Assembly: GCA_920105625.2 (NCBI GenBank)
Contig: OV050032.1
Location: 91,806,542-91,870,541, forward strand
DNA length: 64,000 nucleotides
Direction of reading: 5' to 3'
DNA from: Clusia tigrina
Lineage: Eukaryota > Arthropoda > Insecta > Diptera > Clusiidae
The stretch's first letter is position 1, and the number at the start of each line of letters is the position of its first letter. Of this stretch, positions 10,673 to 25,760 are shown one piece after another. Under the pieces are notes generated by a model. It had not been told where the DNA came from, did no database searches, and worked only from the letters and a program-made list of their open reading frames with translations. Position numbers and translations under genes: made by a program.

Positions 10673-13600
10673 AACTTTTTACTGGAGCGTCATAAAACCT
10701 TGAAATTTTGTAACAATAAAGTACTCGAGCCTCTTGCCAATCTAATCTATCGCTCAAAGCTATGCTACCCTTGAGTCACAAATCAAACACTGAGAAAATT
10801 CCAAATGGCCCTAACTGCTATACGGTACGTCCTACATCTATCAAAGTTTGCAATATACAAATGCTTGTAACTTTTTACTGGAGCGTCATAAAACCTTGAA
10901 ATTTTGTAACAATAAATTACTCGAGCCTCTTGTCTATTTAAGCTATCGCTCAAAGCTATGCTACCCTTGAGTCCCAAATCAAACACTGAGAAAACTTCAA
11001 ATGGCCCTAACTTCTATACGGTACGTCCTACACCTATCAAAGTTTGCAATATACAAATGCTTGTAACTTTTTACTGGAGCGTCATAAAACCTTGAAATTT
11101 TGTAACAATAAAGTACTCGAGCCTCGTGCCAATCTAATCTATCGCTCAAAGCTATGCTACCCTTGAGTCCCAAATCCAACACTGAGAAAACTTCAAAAGG
11201 CCCTAACTTCTATACGGTACGTCCTACACCTATCAAAGTTTGCAACATACAAATGCTTGTAACTTTTTACTGGAGCGTCATAAAACCTTGAAATTTTGTA
11301 ACAATAAATTACTCGAGCCTCTTGCCAATCTAATCTATCGCTCAAAGCTATGCTACCCTTGAGTCCCAAATCAAAGACTGATAAAACTTCAAATGGCCCT
11401 AACTTCTATACGGTACGTCCTACACCTATCAAAGTTTGCAACATACAAATGCTTGTAACTTTTTACTGGAGCGTCATAAAACCTTGAAATTTTGTAACAA
11501 TAAATTACTCGAGCCTCTTGTCTATTTAAGCTATCGCTCAAAGCTATGCTACCCTTGAGTCCCAAATCAAACACTGAGAAAACTTCAAATGGCCCTAACT
11601 TCTATACGGTACGTCCTACACCTATCAAAGTTTGCAACATACAAATGCTTGTAACTTTTTACTGGAGCGTCATAAAACCTTGAAATTTTGTAACAATAAA
11701 TTACTCGAGCCTCTTGTCAATCTAATCTATCGCTCAAAGCTATGCTACCCTTGAGTCCCAAATCAAACACTGAGAAAACTTCAAAAGGCCCTAACTTCCA
11801 TACGGTACGTCCTACACGTATGAAAGTTTGCAACATACAAATGCTTGTAACTTTTTACTGGAGCGTCATAAAACCTTGAAATTTTGTAACAATAAATTAC
11901 TCGAGCCTCTTGTCAATCTAATCTATCGCTCAAAGCTATGCTACCCTTGAGTCCCAAATCAAACACTGAGAAAACTTCAAAAGGCCCTAACTTCCATACG
12001 GTACGTCCTACACGTATGAAAGTTTGCAACATACAAATGCTTGTAACTGTTCACTGGAGCGTCATAAAACCTTGAAATTTTGTAACTATAAATTACTCGA
12101 GCCTCTTGTCTATTTAAGCTATCGCTCAAAGCTATGCTACCCTTGAGTCCCCAATCAAACACTGATAAAACTTCAAATGGCCCTAACTTCTATACGGTGC
12201 GTCCTACACCTATCAAAGTTTGCAATATACAAATGCTTGTAACTTTTTACTGGAGCGTCATAAAACCTTGAAATTTTGTAACAATAAAGTACTCGAGCCT
12301 CGTGCCAATCTAATCTATCGCTCAAAGCTATGCTACCCTTGAGTCCCAAATCAAACACTGAGAAAACTTCAAAAGGCCCTAACTTCTATACGGTACGTCC
12401 TACACCTATCAAAGTTTGCAATATACAAATGCTTGTAACTTTTTACTGGAGCGTCATAAAACCTTGAAATTTTGTAACAATAAAGTACTCGAGCCTCTTG
12501 CCAATCTAATCTATCGCTCAAAGCTATGCTACCCTTGAGTCACAAATCAAACACTGAGAAAACTTCAAATGGCCCTAACTTCTATACGGTGCGTCCTACA
12601 CCTATCAAAGTTTGCAACATATAAATGCTTGTAACTTTTTACTGGAGTGTAATAAAACCTTGAAATTTTGTAACAATTAAGTACTCGAGCCTCTTGCCAA
12701 TCTAATCTATCGCTCAAAGCTATGCTACCCTTGAGTCCCAAATCAAACACTGAGAAAACTTCAAATGGCCCTAACTTCCATACGGTACGTCCTACACGTA
12801 TGAAAGTTTGCAACATACAAATGCTTGTAACTGTTCACTGGAGCGTCATAAAACCTTGAAATTTTGTAACTATAAATTACTCGAGCCTCTTGTCTATTTA
12901 AGCTATCGCTCAAAGCTATGCTACCCTTGAGTCCCCAATCAAACACTGATAAAACTTCAAATGGCCCTAACTTCTATACGGTGCGTCCTACACCTATCAA
13001 AGTTTGCAACATATAAATGCTTGTAACTTTTTACTGGAGTGTAATAAAACCTTGAAATTTTGTAACAATTAAGTACTCGAGCCTCTTGTCAATTTAATCT
13101 ATCGCTCAAAGCTATGCTACCCTTGAGTCCCAAATCAAACACTGAGAAAACTTCAAATGGCAATAACTTCCATACGGTACGTCCTACACGTATGAAAGTT
13201 TGCAATATACAAATGCTTGTAACTTTTTACTGGAGCGTCATAAAACCTTGAAATTTTGTAACAATAAATTACTCGAGCCTCTTGCCAATCTAATCTATCG
13301 CTCAAAGCTATGCTACCCTTGAGTCCCAAATCCAACACTGAGAAAACTTCAAAAGGCCCTAACTTCTATACGGTACGTCCTACACCTATCAAAGTTTGCA
13401 ACATACAAATGCTTGTAACTTTTTACTGGAGCGTCATAAAACCTTGAAATTTTGTAACAATAAATTACTCGAGCCTCTTGTCAATCTAATCTATCGCTCA
13501 AAGCTATGCTACCCTTGAGTCCCAAATCAAACACTCAGAAAACTTCAAATGGCCCTAACTTCTATACGGTACGTCCTACACCTATCAAAGTTTGCAACAT

Positions 13601-16600
13601 ACAAATGCTTGTAACTTTTTACTGGAGCGTCATAAAACCTTGAAATTTTGTAACAATAAAGTACTCGAGCCTCTTGCCAATCTAATCTATCGCTCAAAGC
13701 TATGCTACCCTTGAGTCCCAAATCAAACACTGAGAAAACTTCAAATGGCCCTAACTTCTATACGGTACGTCCTACACCTATCAAAGTTTGCAATATACAA
13801 ATGCTTGTAACTTTTTACTGGAGCGTCATAAAACCTTGAAATTTTGTAACAATAAATTACTCGAGCCTCTTGTCTATTTAAGCTATCGCTCAAAGCTATG
13901 CTACCCTTGAGTCCCAAATCAAACACTGAGAAAACTTCAAATGGCCCTAACTTCTATACGGTACGTCCTACACCTATCAAAGTTTGCAACATACAAATGC
14001 TTGTAACTTTTTACTGGAGCGTCATAAAACCTTGAAATTTTGTAACAATAAATTACTCGAGCCTCTTGTCAATCTAATCTATCGCTCAAAGCAATGCTAC
14101 CCTTGAGTCCCAAATCAAACACTGAGAAAACTTCAAATGGCCCTAACTTCTATACGGTACGTCCTACACCTATCAAAGTTTGCAACATACAAATGCTTGT
14201 AACTTTTTACTGGAGCGTCATAAAACCTTGAAATTTTGTAACAATAAAGTACTCGAGCCTCTTGCCAATCTAATCTATCGCTCAAAGCTATGCTACCCTT
14301 GAGTCCCCAATCAAACACTGATAAAACTTCAAATGGCCCTAACTTCTATACGGTGCGTCCTACACCTATCAAAGTTTGCAACATATAAATGCTTGTAACT
14401 TTTTACTGGAGTGTAATAAAACCTTGAAATTTTGTAACAATTAAGTACTCGAGCCTCTTGTCAATTTAATCTATCGCTCAAAGCTATGCTACCCTTGAGT
14501 CCCAAATCAAACACTGAGAAAACTTCAAATGGCCCTAACTTCCATACGGTACGTCCTACACGTATGAAAGTTTGCAATATACAAATGCTTGTAACTTTTT
14601 ACTGGAGCGTCATAAAACCTTGAAATTTTGTAACAATAAAGTACTCGAGCCTCTTGCCAATCTAATCTATCGCTCAAAGCTATGCTACCCTTGAGTCCCA
14701 AATCAAACACTGAGAAAACTTCAAAAGGCCCTAACTTCTATACGGTACGTCCTACACCTATCAAAGTTTGCAATATACAAATGCTTGTAACTTTTTACTG
14801 GAGCGTCATAAAACCTTGAAATTTTGTAACAATAAAGTACTCGAGCCTCTTGCCAATCTCATCTATCGCTCAAAGCTATGCTACCCTTGAGTCACAAATC
14901 AAACACTGAGAAAATTCCAAATGGCCCTAACTTCTATACGGTACGTCCTACATCTATCAAAGTTTGCAATATACAAATGCTTGTAACTTTTTACTGGAGC
15001 GTCATAAAACCTTGAAATTTTGTAACAATAAATTACTCGAGCCTCTTGTCTATTTAAGCTATCGCTCAAAGCTATGCTACCCTTGAGTCCCAAATCAAAC
15101 ACTGAGAAAACTTCAAAAGGCCCTAACTTCTATACGGTACGTCCTACACCTATCAAAGTTTGCAATATACAAATGCTTGTAACTTTTTACTGGAGCGTCA
15201 TAAAACCTTGAAATTTTGTAACAATAAATTACTCGAGCCTCTTGTCTATTTAAGCTATCGCTCAAAGCTATGCTACCCTTGAGTCCCAAATCAAACACTG
15301 AGAAAACTTCAAATGGCCCTAACTTCTATACGGTACGTCCTACACCTATCAAAGTTTGCAACATACAAATGCTTGTAACTTTTTACTGGAGCGTCATAAA
15401 ACCTTGAAATTTTGTAACAATAAATTACTCGAGCCTCTTGTCAATCTAATCTATCGCTCAAAGCAATGCTACCCTTGAGTCCCACATCAAACACTGAGAA
15501 AACTTCAAATGGCCCTAACTTCTATACGGTACGTCCTACACCTATCAAAGTTTGCAACATACAAATGCTTGTAACTTTTTACTGGAGCGTCATAAAACCT
15601 TGAAATTTTGTAACAATAAAGTACTCGAGCCTCTTGCCAATCTAATCTATCGCTCAAAGCTATGCTACCCTTGAGTCCCAAATCAAACACTGAGAAAACT
15701 TCAAATGGCCCTAACTTCTATACGGTACGTCCTACATCTATCAAAGTTTGCAACATACAAATGCTTGTAACTTTTTACTGGAGCGTCATAAAACCTTGAA
15801 ATTTTGTAACAATAAATTACTCGAGCCTCTTGTCTATTTAAGCTATCGCTCAAAGCTATGCTACCCTTGAGTCCCAAATCAAACACTGAGAAAACTTCAA
15901 ATGGCCCTAACTTCCATACGGTACGTCCTACACGTATGAAAGTTTGCAACATACAAATGCTTGTAACTTTTTACTGGAGCGTCATAAAACCTTGAAATTT
16001 TGTAACTATAAATTACTCGAGCCTCTTGTCTATTTAAGCTATCGCTCAAAGCTATGCTACCCTTGAGTCCCCAATCAAACACTGATAAAACTTCAAATGG
16101 CCCTAACTTCTATACGGTGCGTCCTACACCTATCAAAGTTTGCAACATATAAATGCTTGTAACTTTTTACTGGAGTGTAATAAAACCTTGAAATTTTGTA
16201 ACAATTAAGTACTCGAGCCTCTTGTCAATTTAATCTATCGCTCAAAGCTATGCTACCCTTGAGTCCCAAATCAAACACTGAGAAAACTTCAAATGGCCCT
16301 AACTTCCATACGGTACGTCCTACACGTATGAAAGTTTGCAATATACAAATGCTTGTAACTTTTTACTGGAGCGTCATAAAACCTTGAAATTTTGTAACAA
16401 TAAAGTACTCGAGCCTCTTGCCAATCTAATCTATCGCTCAAAGCTATGCTACCCTTGAGTCCCAAATCAAACACTGAGAAAACTTCAAAAGGCCCTAACT
16501 TCTATACGGTACGTCCTACACCTATCAAAGTTTGCAATATACAAATGCTTGTAACTTTTTACTGGAGCGTCATAAAACCTTCAAATTTTGTAACAATAAA

Positions 16601-17920
16601 GTACTCGAGCCTCTTGCCAATCTCATCTATCGCTCAAAGCTATGCTACCCTTGAGTCACAAATCAAACACTGAGAAAATTCCAAATGGCCCTAACTTCTA
16701 TACGGTACGTCCTACATCTATCAAAGTTTGCAATATACAAATGCTTGTAACTTTTTACTGGAGCGTCATAAAACCTTGAAATTTTGTAACAAAAAATTAC
16801 TCGAGCCTCTTGTCTATTTAAGCTATCGCTCAAAGCTATGCTACCCTTGAGTCCCAAATCAAACACTGAGAAAACTTCAAATGGCCCTAACTTCTATACA
16901 GTACGTCCTACACCTATCAAAGTTTGCAACATACAAATGCTTGTAACTTTTTACTGGAGCGTCATAACACCTTGAAATTTTGTAACAATAAATTACTCGA
17001 GCCTCTTGTCAATCTAATCTATCGCTCAAAGCTATGCTACCCTTGAGTCCCAAATCAAACACTGAGAAAACTTCAAATGGCCCTAACTTCTATACGGTAC
17101 GTCCTACACCTATCAAAGTTTGCAACATACAAATGCTTGCAACTTTTTACTGGAGCGTCACAAAACCTTGAAATTTTGTAACAATAAAGTACTCGAGCCT
17201 CTTGCCAATCTAATCTATCGCTCAAAGCTATGCTACCCTTGAGTCCCAAATCAAACACTGAGAAAACTTCAAATGGCCCTAACTTCTATACGGTGCGTCC
17301 TACACCTATCTAAGTTTGCAACATATAAATGCTTGTAACTTTTTACTGGAGTGTAATAAAACCTTGAAATTTTGTAACAATTAAGTACTCGAGCCTCTTG
17401 TCAATTTAATCTATCGCTCAAAGCTATGCTACCCTTGAGTCCCAAATCAAACACTGAGAAAACTTCAAATGGCCCTAACTTCTATACGGTACGTCCTACA
17501 CCTATCAAAGTTTGCAACATACAAATGCTTGTAACTTTTTACTGGAGCGTCATAAAACCTTGAAATTTTGTAACAATAAATTACTCGAGCCTCTTGTCAA
17601 TCTAATCTATCGCTCAAAGCTATGCTACCCTTGAGTCCCAAATCAAACACTGAGAAAACTTCAAATGGCCCTAACTTCTATACGGTACGTCCTACACCTA
17701 TCAAAGTTTGCAACATACAAATGCTTGTAACTTTTTACTGGAGCGTCATAAAACCTTGAAATTTTGTAACAATAAAGTACTCGAGCCTCTTGCCAATCTA
17801 ATCTATCGCTCAAAGCTATGCTACCCTTGAGTCCCAAATCAAACACTGAGAAAACTTCAAATAGCCCTAACTTCTATACGGTACGTCCTACACCTGTCAA
17901 AGTTTGCAATATACGAATGC
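10673..17920. repeat. D/E/F mosaic stretch
   Basis: About 37 units. D units start at 12,543, 12,935, 14,307, 16,071 and 17,247; F units at 10,779, 14,895 and 16,659. Two short periodicities are visible: 4 units (CTGTTCACTGG near 12,047 and 12,831, 784 bp apart) and 9 units (the D-E-B-F run at 14,307 repeated at 16,071, with AATCTCATC near 14,857 and 16,621, 1,764 bp apart). A plus-strand ORF at 16,446-16,673 exists only because one G-to-C change (ACCTTCAAAT) removed a stop. Confidence 0.85.
14307..16070. repeat. 9-unit block whose leading D-E-B-F run repeats at 16,071
   Basis: Units in order: D (14,307), E (14,503), B with AAAAGGCCC (14,699), F (14,895), A with AAAAGGCCC (15,091), C, B, A, and an E-headed A unit (15,875). 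The next D-E-B-F run starts at 16,071. The rare AATCTCATC occurs in both copies. The same D-E-B-F run also appears at 32,143. Confidence 0.8.
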
Positions 17921-20900
17921 TTGTAACTTTTTACTGGAGCGTCATAAAACCTTGAAATTTGATAACAATAAAGTACTCGAGCCTCTTGCCAATCTAATAT
18001 ATCGCTCAAAGCTATGCTACCCTTGAGTCACAAATCAAACACTGAGAAAATTCCAAATGGCCCTAACTTCTATACGGTACGTCCTACATCTATCAAAGTT
18101 TGCAATATACAAATGCTTGTAACTTTTTACTGGAGCGTCATAAAACCTTGAAATTTTGTAACAATAAATTACTCGAGCCTCTTGTCTATTTAAGCTATCG
18201 CTCAAAGCTATGCTACCCTTGAGTCCCAAATCAAACACGGAGAAAACTTCAAATGGCCCTAACTTCTATACGGTACGTCCTACACCTATCAAAGTTTGCA
18301 ATATACAAATGCTTGTAACTTTTTACTGGAGCGTCATAAAACCTTGAAATTTTGTAACAATAAAGTACTCGAGCCTCTTGCCAATCTAATCTATCGCTCA
18401 AAGCTATGCTACCCTTGAGTCCCAAATCAAACACTGAGAAAACTTCAAATGGCCCTAACTTCTATACGGTACGTCCTACACCTATCAAAGTTTGCAACAA
18501 AGAAATGCTTGTAACTTTTTACTGGAGCGTCATAAAACCTTGAAATTTTGTAACAATAAATTACTCGAGCCTCTTGTCAATCTAATTTATCGCTCAAAGC
18601 TATGCTACCCTTGAGTCCCAAATCAAACACTGAGAAAACTTCAAATGGCCCTAACTTCTATACGGTACGTCCTACACCTATCAAAATTTGCAACATACAA
18701 ATGCTAGTAACTTTTTACTGGAGCGTCATAAAACCTTGAAATTTTGTAACAATAAATTACTCGAGCCTCTTGTCAATCTAATCTATCGCTCAAAGCTATG
18801 CTACCCTTGAGTCCCAAATCAAACACTGAGAAAACTTCAAATGGCCCTTACTTCTATACGGTACGTCCTACACCTATCAAACTTTGCAACATACAAATGC
18901 TTGTAACTTTTTACTGGAGCGTCATAAAACCTTGAAATTTTGTAACAATAAATTACTCGAGCCTCTTGTCAATCTAATCTATCGCTCAAAGCTATGCTAC
19001 CCTTGAGTCCCAAATCAAACACTGAGAAAACTTCAAATGGCCCTAACTTCTATACGGTACGTCCTACACGTATGAAAGTTTGCAACATACAAATGCTTGT
19101 AACTTTTTACTGGAGCGTCATAAAACCTTGAAATTTTGTAACTATAAATTACTCGAGCTTCTTGTCTATTTAAGCTATCGCTCAAAGCTATGCTACCCTT
19201 GAGTCCCCAATCAAACACTGATAAAACTTCAAATGGCCCTAACTTCTATACGGTGCGTCCTACACCTATCAAAGTTTGCAACATATAAATGCTTGTAACT
19301 TTTTACTGGAGTGTAATAAAACCTTGAAATTTTGTAACAATTAAGTACTCGAGCCTCTTGTCAATTTAATCTATCGCTCAAAGCTATGCTACCCTTGAGT
19401 CCCAAATCAAACACTGAGAAAACTTCAAATGGCCCTAACTTCCATACGGTACGTCCTACACGTATGAAAGTTTGTAATATACAAATGCTTGCAACTTTTT
19501 ACTGGAGCGTCATAAAACCTTGAAATTTTGTAACAATAAAGTACTCGAGCCTCTTTCCAATCTAATATATCGCTCAAAGCTATGCTACCCTTGAGTCCCA
19601 AATCAAACACTGAGAAAATTTCAAAAGGCCCTAACTTCTATACGGTACGTCCTACACCTATCAAAGTTTGCAACATACAAATGCTTGTAACTTTTTACTG
19701 GAGCGTCATAAAACCTTGAAATTTTGTAACAATAAATTACTCGAGCCTCTTGTCTATTTAAGCTATCGCTCAAAGCTATGCTACCCTTGAGTCCCAAATC
19801 AAACACTGAGAAAACTTCAAATGGCCCTAACTTCTATACGGTACGTCCTACACCTATCAAAGTTTGCAACATACAAATGCTTGTAACTTTTTACTGGAGC
19901 GTCATAAAACCTTGAAATTTTGTAACAATAAATTACTCGAGCCTCTTGTCAATCTAATTTATCGCTCAAAGCTATGCTACCCTTGAGTCCCAAATCAAAC
20001 ACTGAGAAAACTTCAAATGGCCCTAACTTCTATACGGTACGTCCTACACCTATCAAAATTTGCAACATACAAATGCTAGTAACTTTTTACTGGAGCGTCA
20101 TAAAACCTTGAAATTTTGTAACAATAAATTACTCGAGCCTCTTGTCAATCAAATCTATCGCTCAAAGCTATGCTACCCTTGAGTCCCAAATCAAACACTG
20201 AGAAAACTTCAAATGGCCCTAACTTCTATACGGTACGTCCTACACCTATCAAACTTTGCAACATACAAATGCTTGTAACTTTTTACTGGAGCGTCATAAA
20301 ACCTTGAAATTTTGTAACAATAAATTACTCGAGCCTCTTGTCAATCTAATCTATCGCTCAAAGCTATGCTACCCTTGAGTCCCAAATCAAACACTGAGAA
20401 AACTTCAAATGGCCCTAACTTCTATATGGTACGTCCTACACCTATCAAAGTTTGCAACATACAAATGCTTGTAACTTTTTACTGGAGCGTCATAAAACCT
20501 TGAAATTTTGTAACAATAAATTACTCGAGCCTCTTGTCAATCTAATCTATCGCTCAAAGCTATGCTACCCTTGAGTCCCAAATCAAACACTGAGAAAACT
20601 TCAAATGGCCCTAACTTCTATACGGTACGTCCTACACCTATCAAAGTTTGCAACATACAAATGCTTGTAACTTTTTACTGGAGCGTCATAAAACCTTGAA
20701 ATTTTGTAACAATAAAGTACTCGAGCCTCTTGCCAATCTAATCTATCGCTCAAAGCTATGCTACCCTTGAGTCCCAAATCAAACACTGAGAAAACTTCAA
20801 ATGGCCCTAACTTCTATACGGTACGTCCTACACCTATCAAAGTTTGCAATATACAAATGCTTGTAACTTTTTACTGGAGCGTCATAAAACCTTGAAATTT

Positions 20901-21840
20901 TGTAACAATAAAGTACTCGAGCCTCTTGCCAATCTAATCTATCGCTCAAAGCTATGCTACCCTTGAGTCACAAATCAAACACTGAGAAAATTCCAAATGG
21001 CCCTAACTTCTATACGGTACGTCCTACATCTATCAAAGTTTGCAATATACAAATGCTTGTAACTTTTTACTGGAGCGTCATAAAACCTTGAAATTTTGTA
21101 ACAATAAATTACTCGAGCCTCTTGTCTATTTAAGCTATCGCTCAAAGCTATGCTACCCTTGAGTCCCAAATCAAACACTGAGAAAACTTCAAATGGCCCT
21201 AACTTCTATACGGTACGTCCTACACCTATCAAAGTTTGCAACATACAAATGCTTGTAACTTTTTACTGGAGCGTCATAAAACCTTGAAATTTTGTAACAA
21301 TAAAGTACTCGAGCCTCGTGCCAATCTAATCTATCGCTCAAAGCTATGCTACCCTTGAGTCCCAAATCAAACACTGAGAAAACTTCAAAAGGCCCTAACT
21401 TCTATACGGTACGTCCTACACCTATCAAAGTTTGCAATATACAAATGCTTGTAACTTTTTACTGGAGCGTCATAAAACCTTGAAATTTTGTAACAATAAA
21501 GTACTCGAGCCTCTTGCCAATCTAATCTATCGCTCAAAGCTATGCTACCCTTGAGTCCCAAATCAAACACTGAAAAAACTTCAAATGGCCCTAACTTCTA
21601 TACGGTACGTCCTACACCTATCAAAGTTTGCAATATACAAATGCTTGTAACTTTTTACTGGAGCGTCATAAAACCTTGAAATTTTGTAACAATAAATTAC
21701 TCGAGCCTCTTGTCTATTTAAGCTATCGCTCAAAGCTATGCTACCCTTGAGTCCCAAATCAAACACTGAGAAAACTTCAAATGGCCCTAACTTCTATACG
21801 GTACGTCCTACACCTATCAAAGTTTGCAACATACAAATGC
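17921..21840. repeat. 20-unit higher-order repeat, copy 1 (3,920 bp)
   Basis: Markers repeated 3,920 bp later include GATAACAATAAAG (17,960), AATCTAATATATCG, AAACACGGAG (18,235), CCCTTACTTC, GAGCTTCTTG (19,156), TTTGTAATATAC, CTCTTTCCAATC, TCTATATGG and TGAAAAAACT (21,571). Reading both copies side by side I find six substitutions and no indel: two in CAACAAAGAAATG (18,496-18,505), one each near 18,751, 20,150, 21,242 and 21,712. It contains D (19,207) and three F units (18,031, 20,971 and, at the join, 21,951). Confidence 0.95.
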
Positions 21841-24800
21841 TTGTAACTTTTTACTGGAGCGTCATAAAACCTTGAAATTTGATAACAATAAAGTACTCGA
21901 GCCTCTTGCCAATCTAATATATCGCTCAAAGCTATGCTACCCTTGAGTCACAAATCAAACACTGAGAAAATTCCAAATGGCCCTAACTTCTATACGGTAC
22001 GTCCTACATCTATCAAAGTTTGCAATATACAAATGCTTGTAACTTTTTACTGGAGCGTCATAAAACCTTGAAATTTTGTAACAATAAATTACTCGAGCCT
22101 CTTGTCTATTTAAGCTATCGCTCAAAGCTATGCTACCCTTGAGTCCCAAATCAAACACGGAGAAAACTTCAAATGGCCCTAACTTCTATACGGTACGTCC
22201 TACACCTATCAAAGTTTGCAATATACAAATGCTTGTAACTTTTTACTGGAGCGTCATAAAACCTTGAAATTTTGTAACAATAAAGTACTCGAGCCTCTTG
22301 CCAATCTAATCTATCGCTCAAAGCTATGCTACCCTTGAGTCCCAAATCAAACACTGAGAAAACTTCAAATGGCCCTAACTTCTATACGGTACGTCCTACA
22401 CCTATCAAAGTTTGCAACATACAAATGCTTGTAACTTTTTACTGGAGCGTCATAAAACCTTGAAATTTTGTAACAATAAATTACTCGAGCCTCTTGTCAA
22501 TCTAATTTATCGCTCAAAGCTATGCTACCCTTGAGTCCCAAATCAAACACTGAGAAAACTTCAAATGGCCCTAACTTCTATACGGTACGTCCTACACCTA
22601 TCAAAATTTGCAACATACAAATGCTAGTAACTTTTTACTGGAGCGTCATAAAACCTTGAAATTTTGTAACTATAAATTACTCGAGCCTCTTGTCAATCTA
22701 ATCTATCGCTCAAAGCTATGCTACCCTTGAGTCCCAAATCAAACACTGAGAAAACTTCAAATGGCCCTTACTTCTATACGGTACGTCCTACACCTATCAA
22801 ACTTTGCAACATACAAATGCTTGTAACTTTTTACTGGAGCGTCATAAAACCTTGAAATTTTGTAACAATAAATTACTCGAGCCTCTTGTCAATCTAATCT
22901 ATCGCTCAAAGCTATGCTACCCTTGAGTCCCAAATCAAACACTGAGAAAACTTCAAATGGCCCTAACTTCTATACGGTACGTCCTACACGTATGAAAGTT
23001 TGCAACATACAAATGCTTGTAACTTTTTACTGGAGCGTCATAAAACCTTGAAATTTTGTAACTATAAATTACTCGAGCTTCTTGTCTATTTAAGCTATCG
23101 CTCAAAGCTATGCTACCCTTGAGTCCCCAATCAAACACTGATAAAACTTCAAATGGCCCTAACTTCTATACGGTGCGTCCTACACCTATCAAAGTTTGCA
23201 ACATATAAATGCTTGTAACTTTTTACTGGAGTGTAATAAAACCTTGAAATTTTGTAACAATTAAGTACTCGAGCCTCTTGTCAATTTAATCTATCGCTCA
23301 AAGCTATGCTACCCTTGAGTCCCAAATCAAACACTGAGAAAACTTCAAATGGCCCTAACTTCCATACGGTACGTCCTACACGTATGAAAGTTTGTAATAT
23401 ACAAATGCTTGCAACTTTTTACTGGAGCGTCATAAAACCTTGAAATTTTGTAACAATAAAGTACTCGAGCCTCTTTCCAATCTAATATATCGCTCAAAGC
23501 TATGCTACCCTTGAGTCCCAAATCAAACACTGAGAAAATTTCAAAAGGCCCTAACTTCTATACGGTACGTCCTACACCTATCAAAGTTTGCAACATACAA
23601 ATGCTTGTAACTTTTTACTGGAGCGTCATAAAACCTTGAAATTTTGTAACAATAAATTACTCGAGCCTCTTGTCTATTTAAGCTATCGCTCAAAGCTATG
23701 CTACCCTTGAGTCCCAAATCAAACACTGAGAAAACTTCAAATGGCCCTAACTTCTATACGGTACGTCCTACACCTATCAAAGTTTGCAACATACAAATGC
23801 TTGTAACTTTTTACTGGAGCGTCATAAAACCTTGAAATTTTGTAACAATAAATTACTCGAGCCTCTTGTCAATCTAATTTATCGCTCAAAGCTATGCTAC
23901 CCTTGAGTCCCAAATCAAACACTGAGAAAACTTCAAATGGCCCTAACTTCTATACGGTACGTCCTACACCTATCAAAATTTGCAACATACAAATGCTAGT
24001 AACTTTTTACTGGAGCGTCATAAAACCTTGAAATTTTGTAACAATAAATTACTCGAGCCTCTTGTCAATCTAATCTATCGCTCAAAGCTATGCTACCCTT
24101 GAGTCCCAAATCAAACACTGAGAAAACTTCAAATGGCCCTAACTTCTATACGGTACGTCCTACACCTATCAAACTTTGCAACATACAAATGCTTGTAACT
24201 TTTTACTGGAGCGTCATAAAACCTTGAAATTTTGTAACAATAAATTACTCGAGCCTCTTGTCAATCTAATCTATCGCTCAAAGCTATGCTACCCTTGAGT
24301 CCCAAATCAAACACTGAGAAAACTTCAAATGGCCCTAACTTCTATATGGTACGTCCTACACCTATCAAAGTTTGCAACATACAAATGCTTGTAACTTTTT
24401 ACTGGAGCGTCATAAAACCTTGAAATTTTGTAACAATAAATTACTCGAGCCTCTTGTCAATCTAATCTATCGCTCAAAGCTATGCTACCCTTGAGTCCCA
24501 AATCAAACACTGAGAAAACTTCAAATGGCCCTAACTTCTATACGGTACGTCCTACACCTATCAAAGTTTGCAACATACAAATGCTTGTAACTTTTTACTG
24601 GAGCGTCATAAAACCTTGAAATTTTGTAACAATAAAGTACTCGAGCCTCTTGCCAATCTAATCTATCGCTCAAAGCTATGCTACCCTTGAGTCCCAAATC
24701 AAACACTGAGAAAACTTCAAATGGCCCTAACTTCTATACGGTACGTCCTACACCTATCAAAGTTTGCAATATACAAATGCTTGTAACTTTTTACTGGAGC

Positions 24801-25760
24801 GTCATAAAACCTTGAAATTTTGTAACAATAAAGTACTCGAGCCTCTTGCCAATCTAATCTATCGCTCAAAGCTATGCTACCCTTGAGTCACAAATCAAAC
24901 ACTGAGAAAATTCCAAATGGCCCTAACTTCTATACGGTACGTCCTACATCTATCAAAGTTTGCAATATACAAATGCTTGTAACTTTTTACTGGAGCGTCA
25001 TAAAACCTTGAAATTTTGTAACAATAAATTACTCGAGCCTCTTGTCTATTTAAGCTATCGCTCAAAGCTATGCTACCCTTGAGTCCCAAATCAAACACTG
25101 AGAAAACTTCAAATGGCCCTAACTTCTATACGGTACGTCCTACACCTATCAAAGTTTGCAATATACAAATGCTTGTAACTTTTTACTGGAGCGTCATAAA
25201 ACCTTGAAATTTTGTAACAATAAAGTACTCGAGCCTCGTGCCAATCTAATCTATCGCTCAAAGCTATGCTACCCTTGAGTCCCAAATCAAACACTGAGAA
25301 AACTTCAAAAGGCCCTAACTTCTATACGGTACGTCCTACACCTATCAAAGTTTGCAATATACAAATGCTTGTAACTTTTTACTGGAGCGTCATAAAACCT
25401 TGAAATTTTGTAACAATAAAGTACTCGAGCCTCTTGCCAATCTAATCTATCGCTCAAAGCTATGCTACCCTTGAGTCCCAAATCAAACACTGAAAAAACT
25501 TCAAATGGCCCTAACTTCTATACGGTACGTCCTACACCTATCAAAGTTTGCAATATACAAATGCTTGTAACTTTTTACTGGAGCGTCATAAAACCTTGAA
25601 ATTTTGTAACAATAAATTACTCGAGCCTCTTGCCTATTTAAGCTATCGCTCAAAGCTATGCTACCCTTGAGTCCCAAATCAAACACTGAGAAAACTTCAA
25701 ATGGCCCTAACTTCTATACGGTACGTCCTACACCTATCAAAGTTTGCAACATACAAATGC
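21841..25760. repeat. 20-unit higher-order repeat, copy 2 (3,920 bp)
   Basis: Second copy, about 99.8% identical to the first by eye. Homology runs on to about 25,800, where copy 1 has GATAACAATA (21,881) and this side returns to TGTAACAATA. The left exchange point is after the CGAATGC/CAAATGC difference near 17,916, again within the second half of a unit. Confidence 0.95.

Noticed and set aside
16446..16673. Plus-strand 75-codon ORF
   Set aside because: It exists only in this unit because one G-to-C change removed a TGA present in all neighbours. It has no special start context and no conservation.
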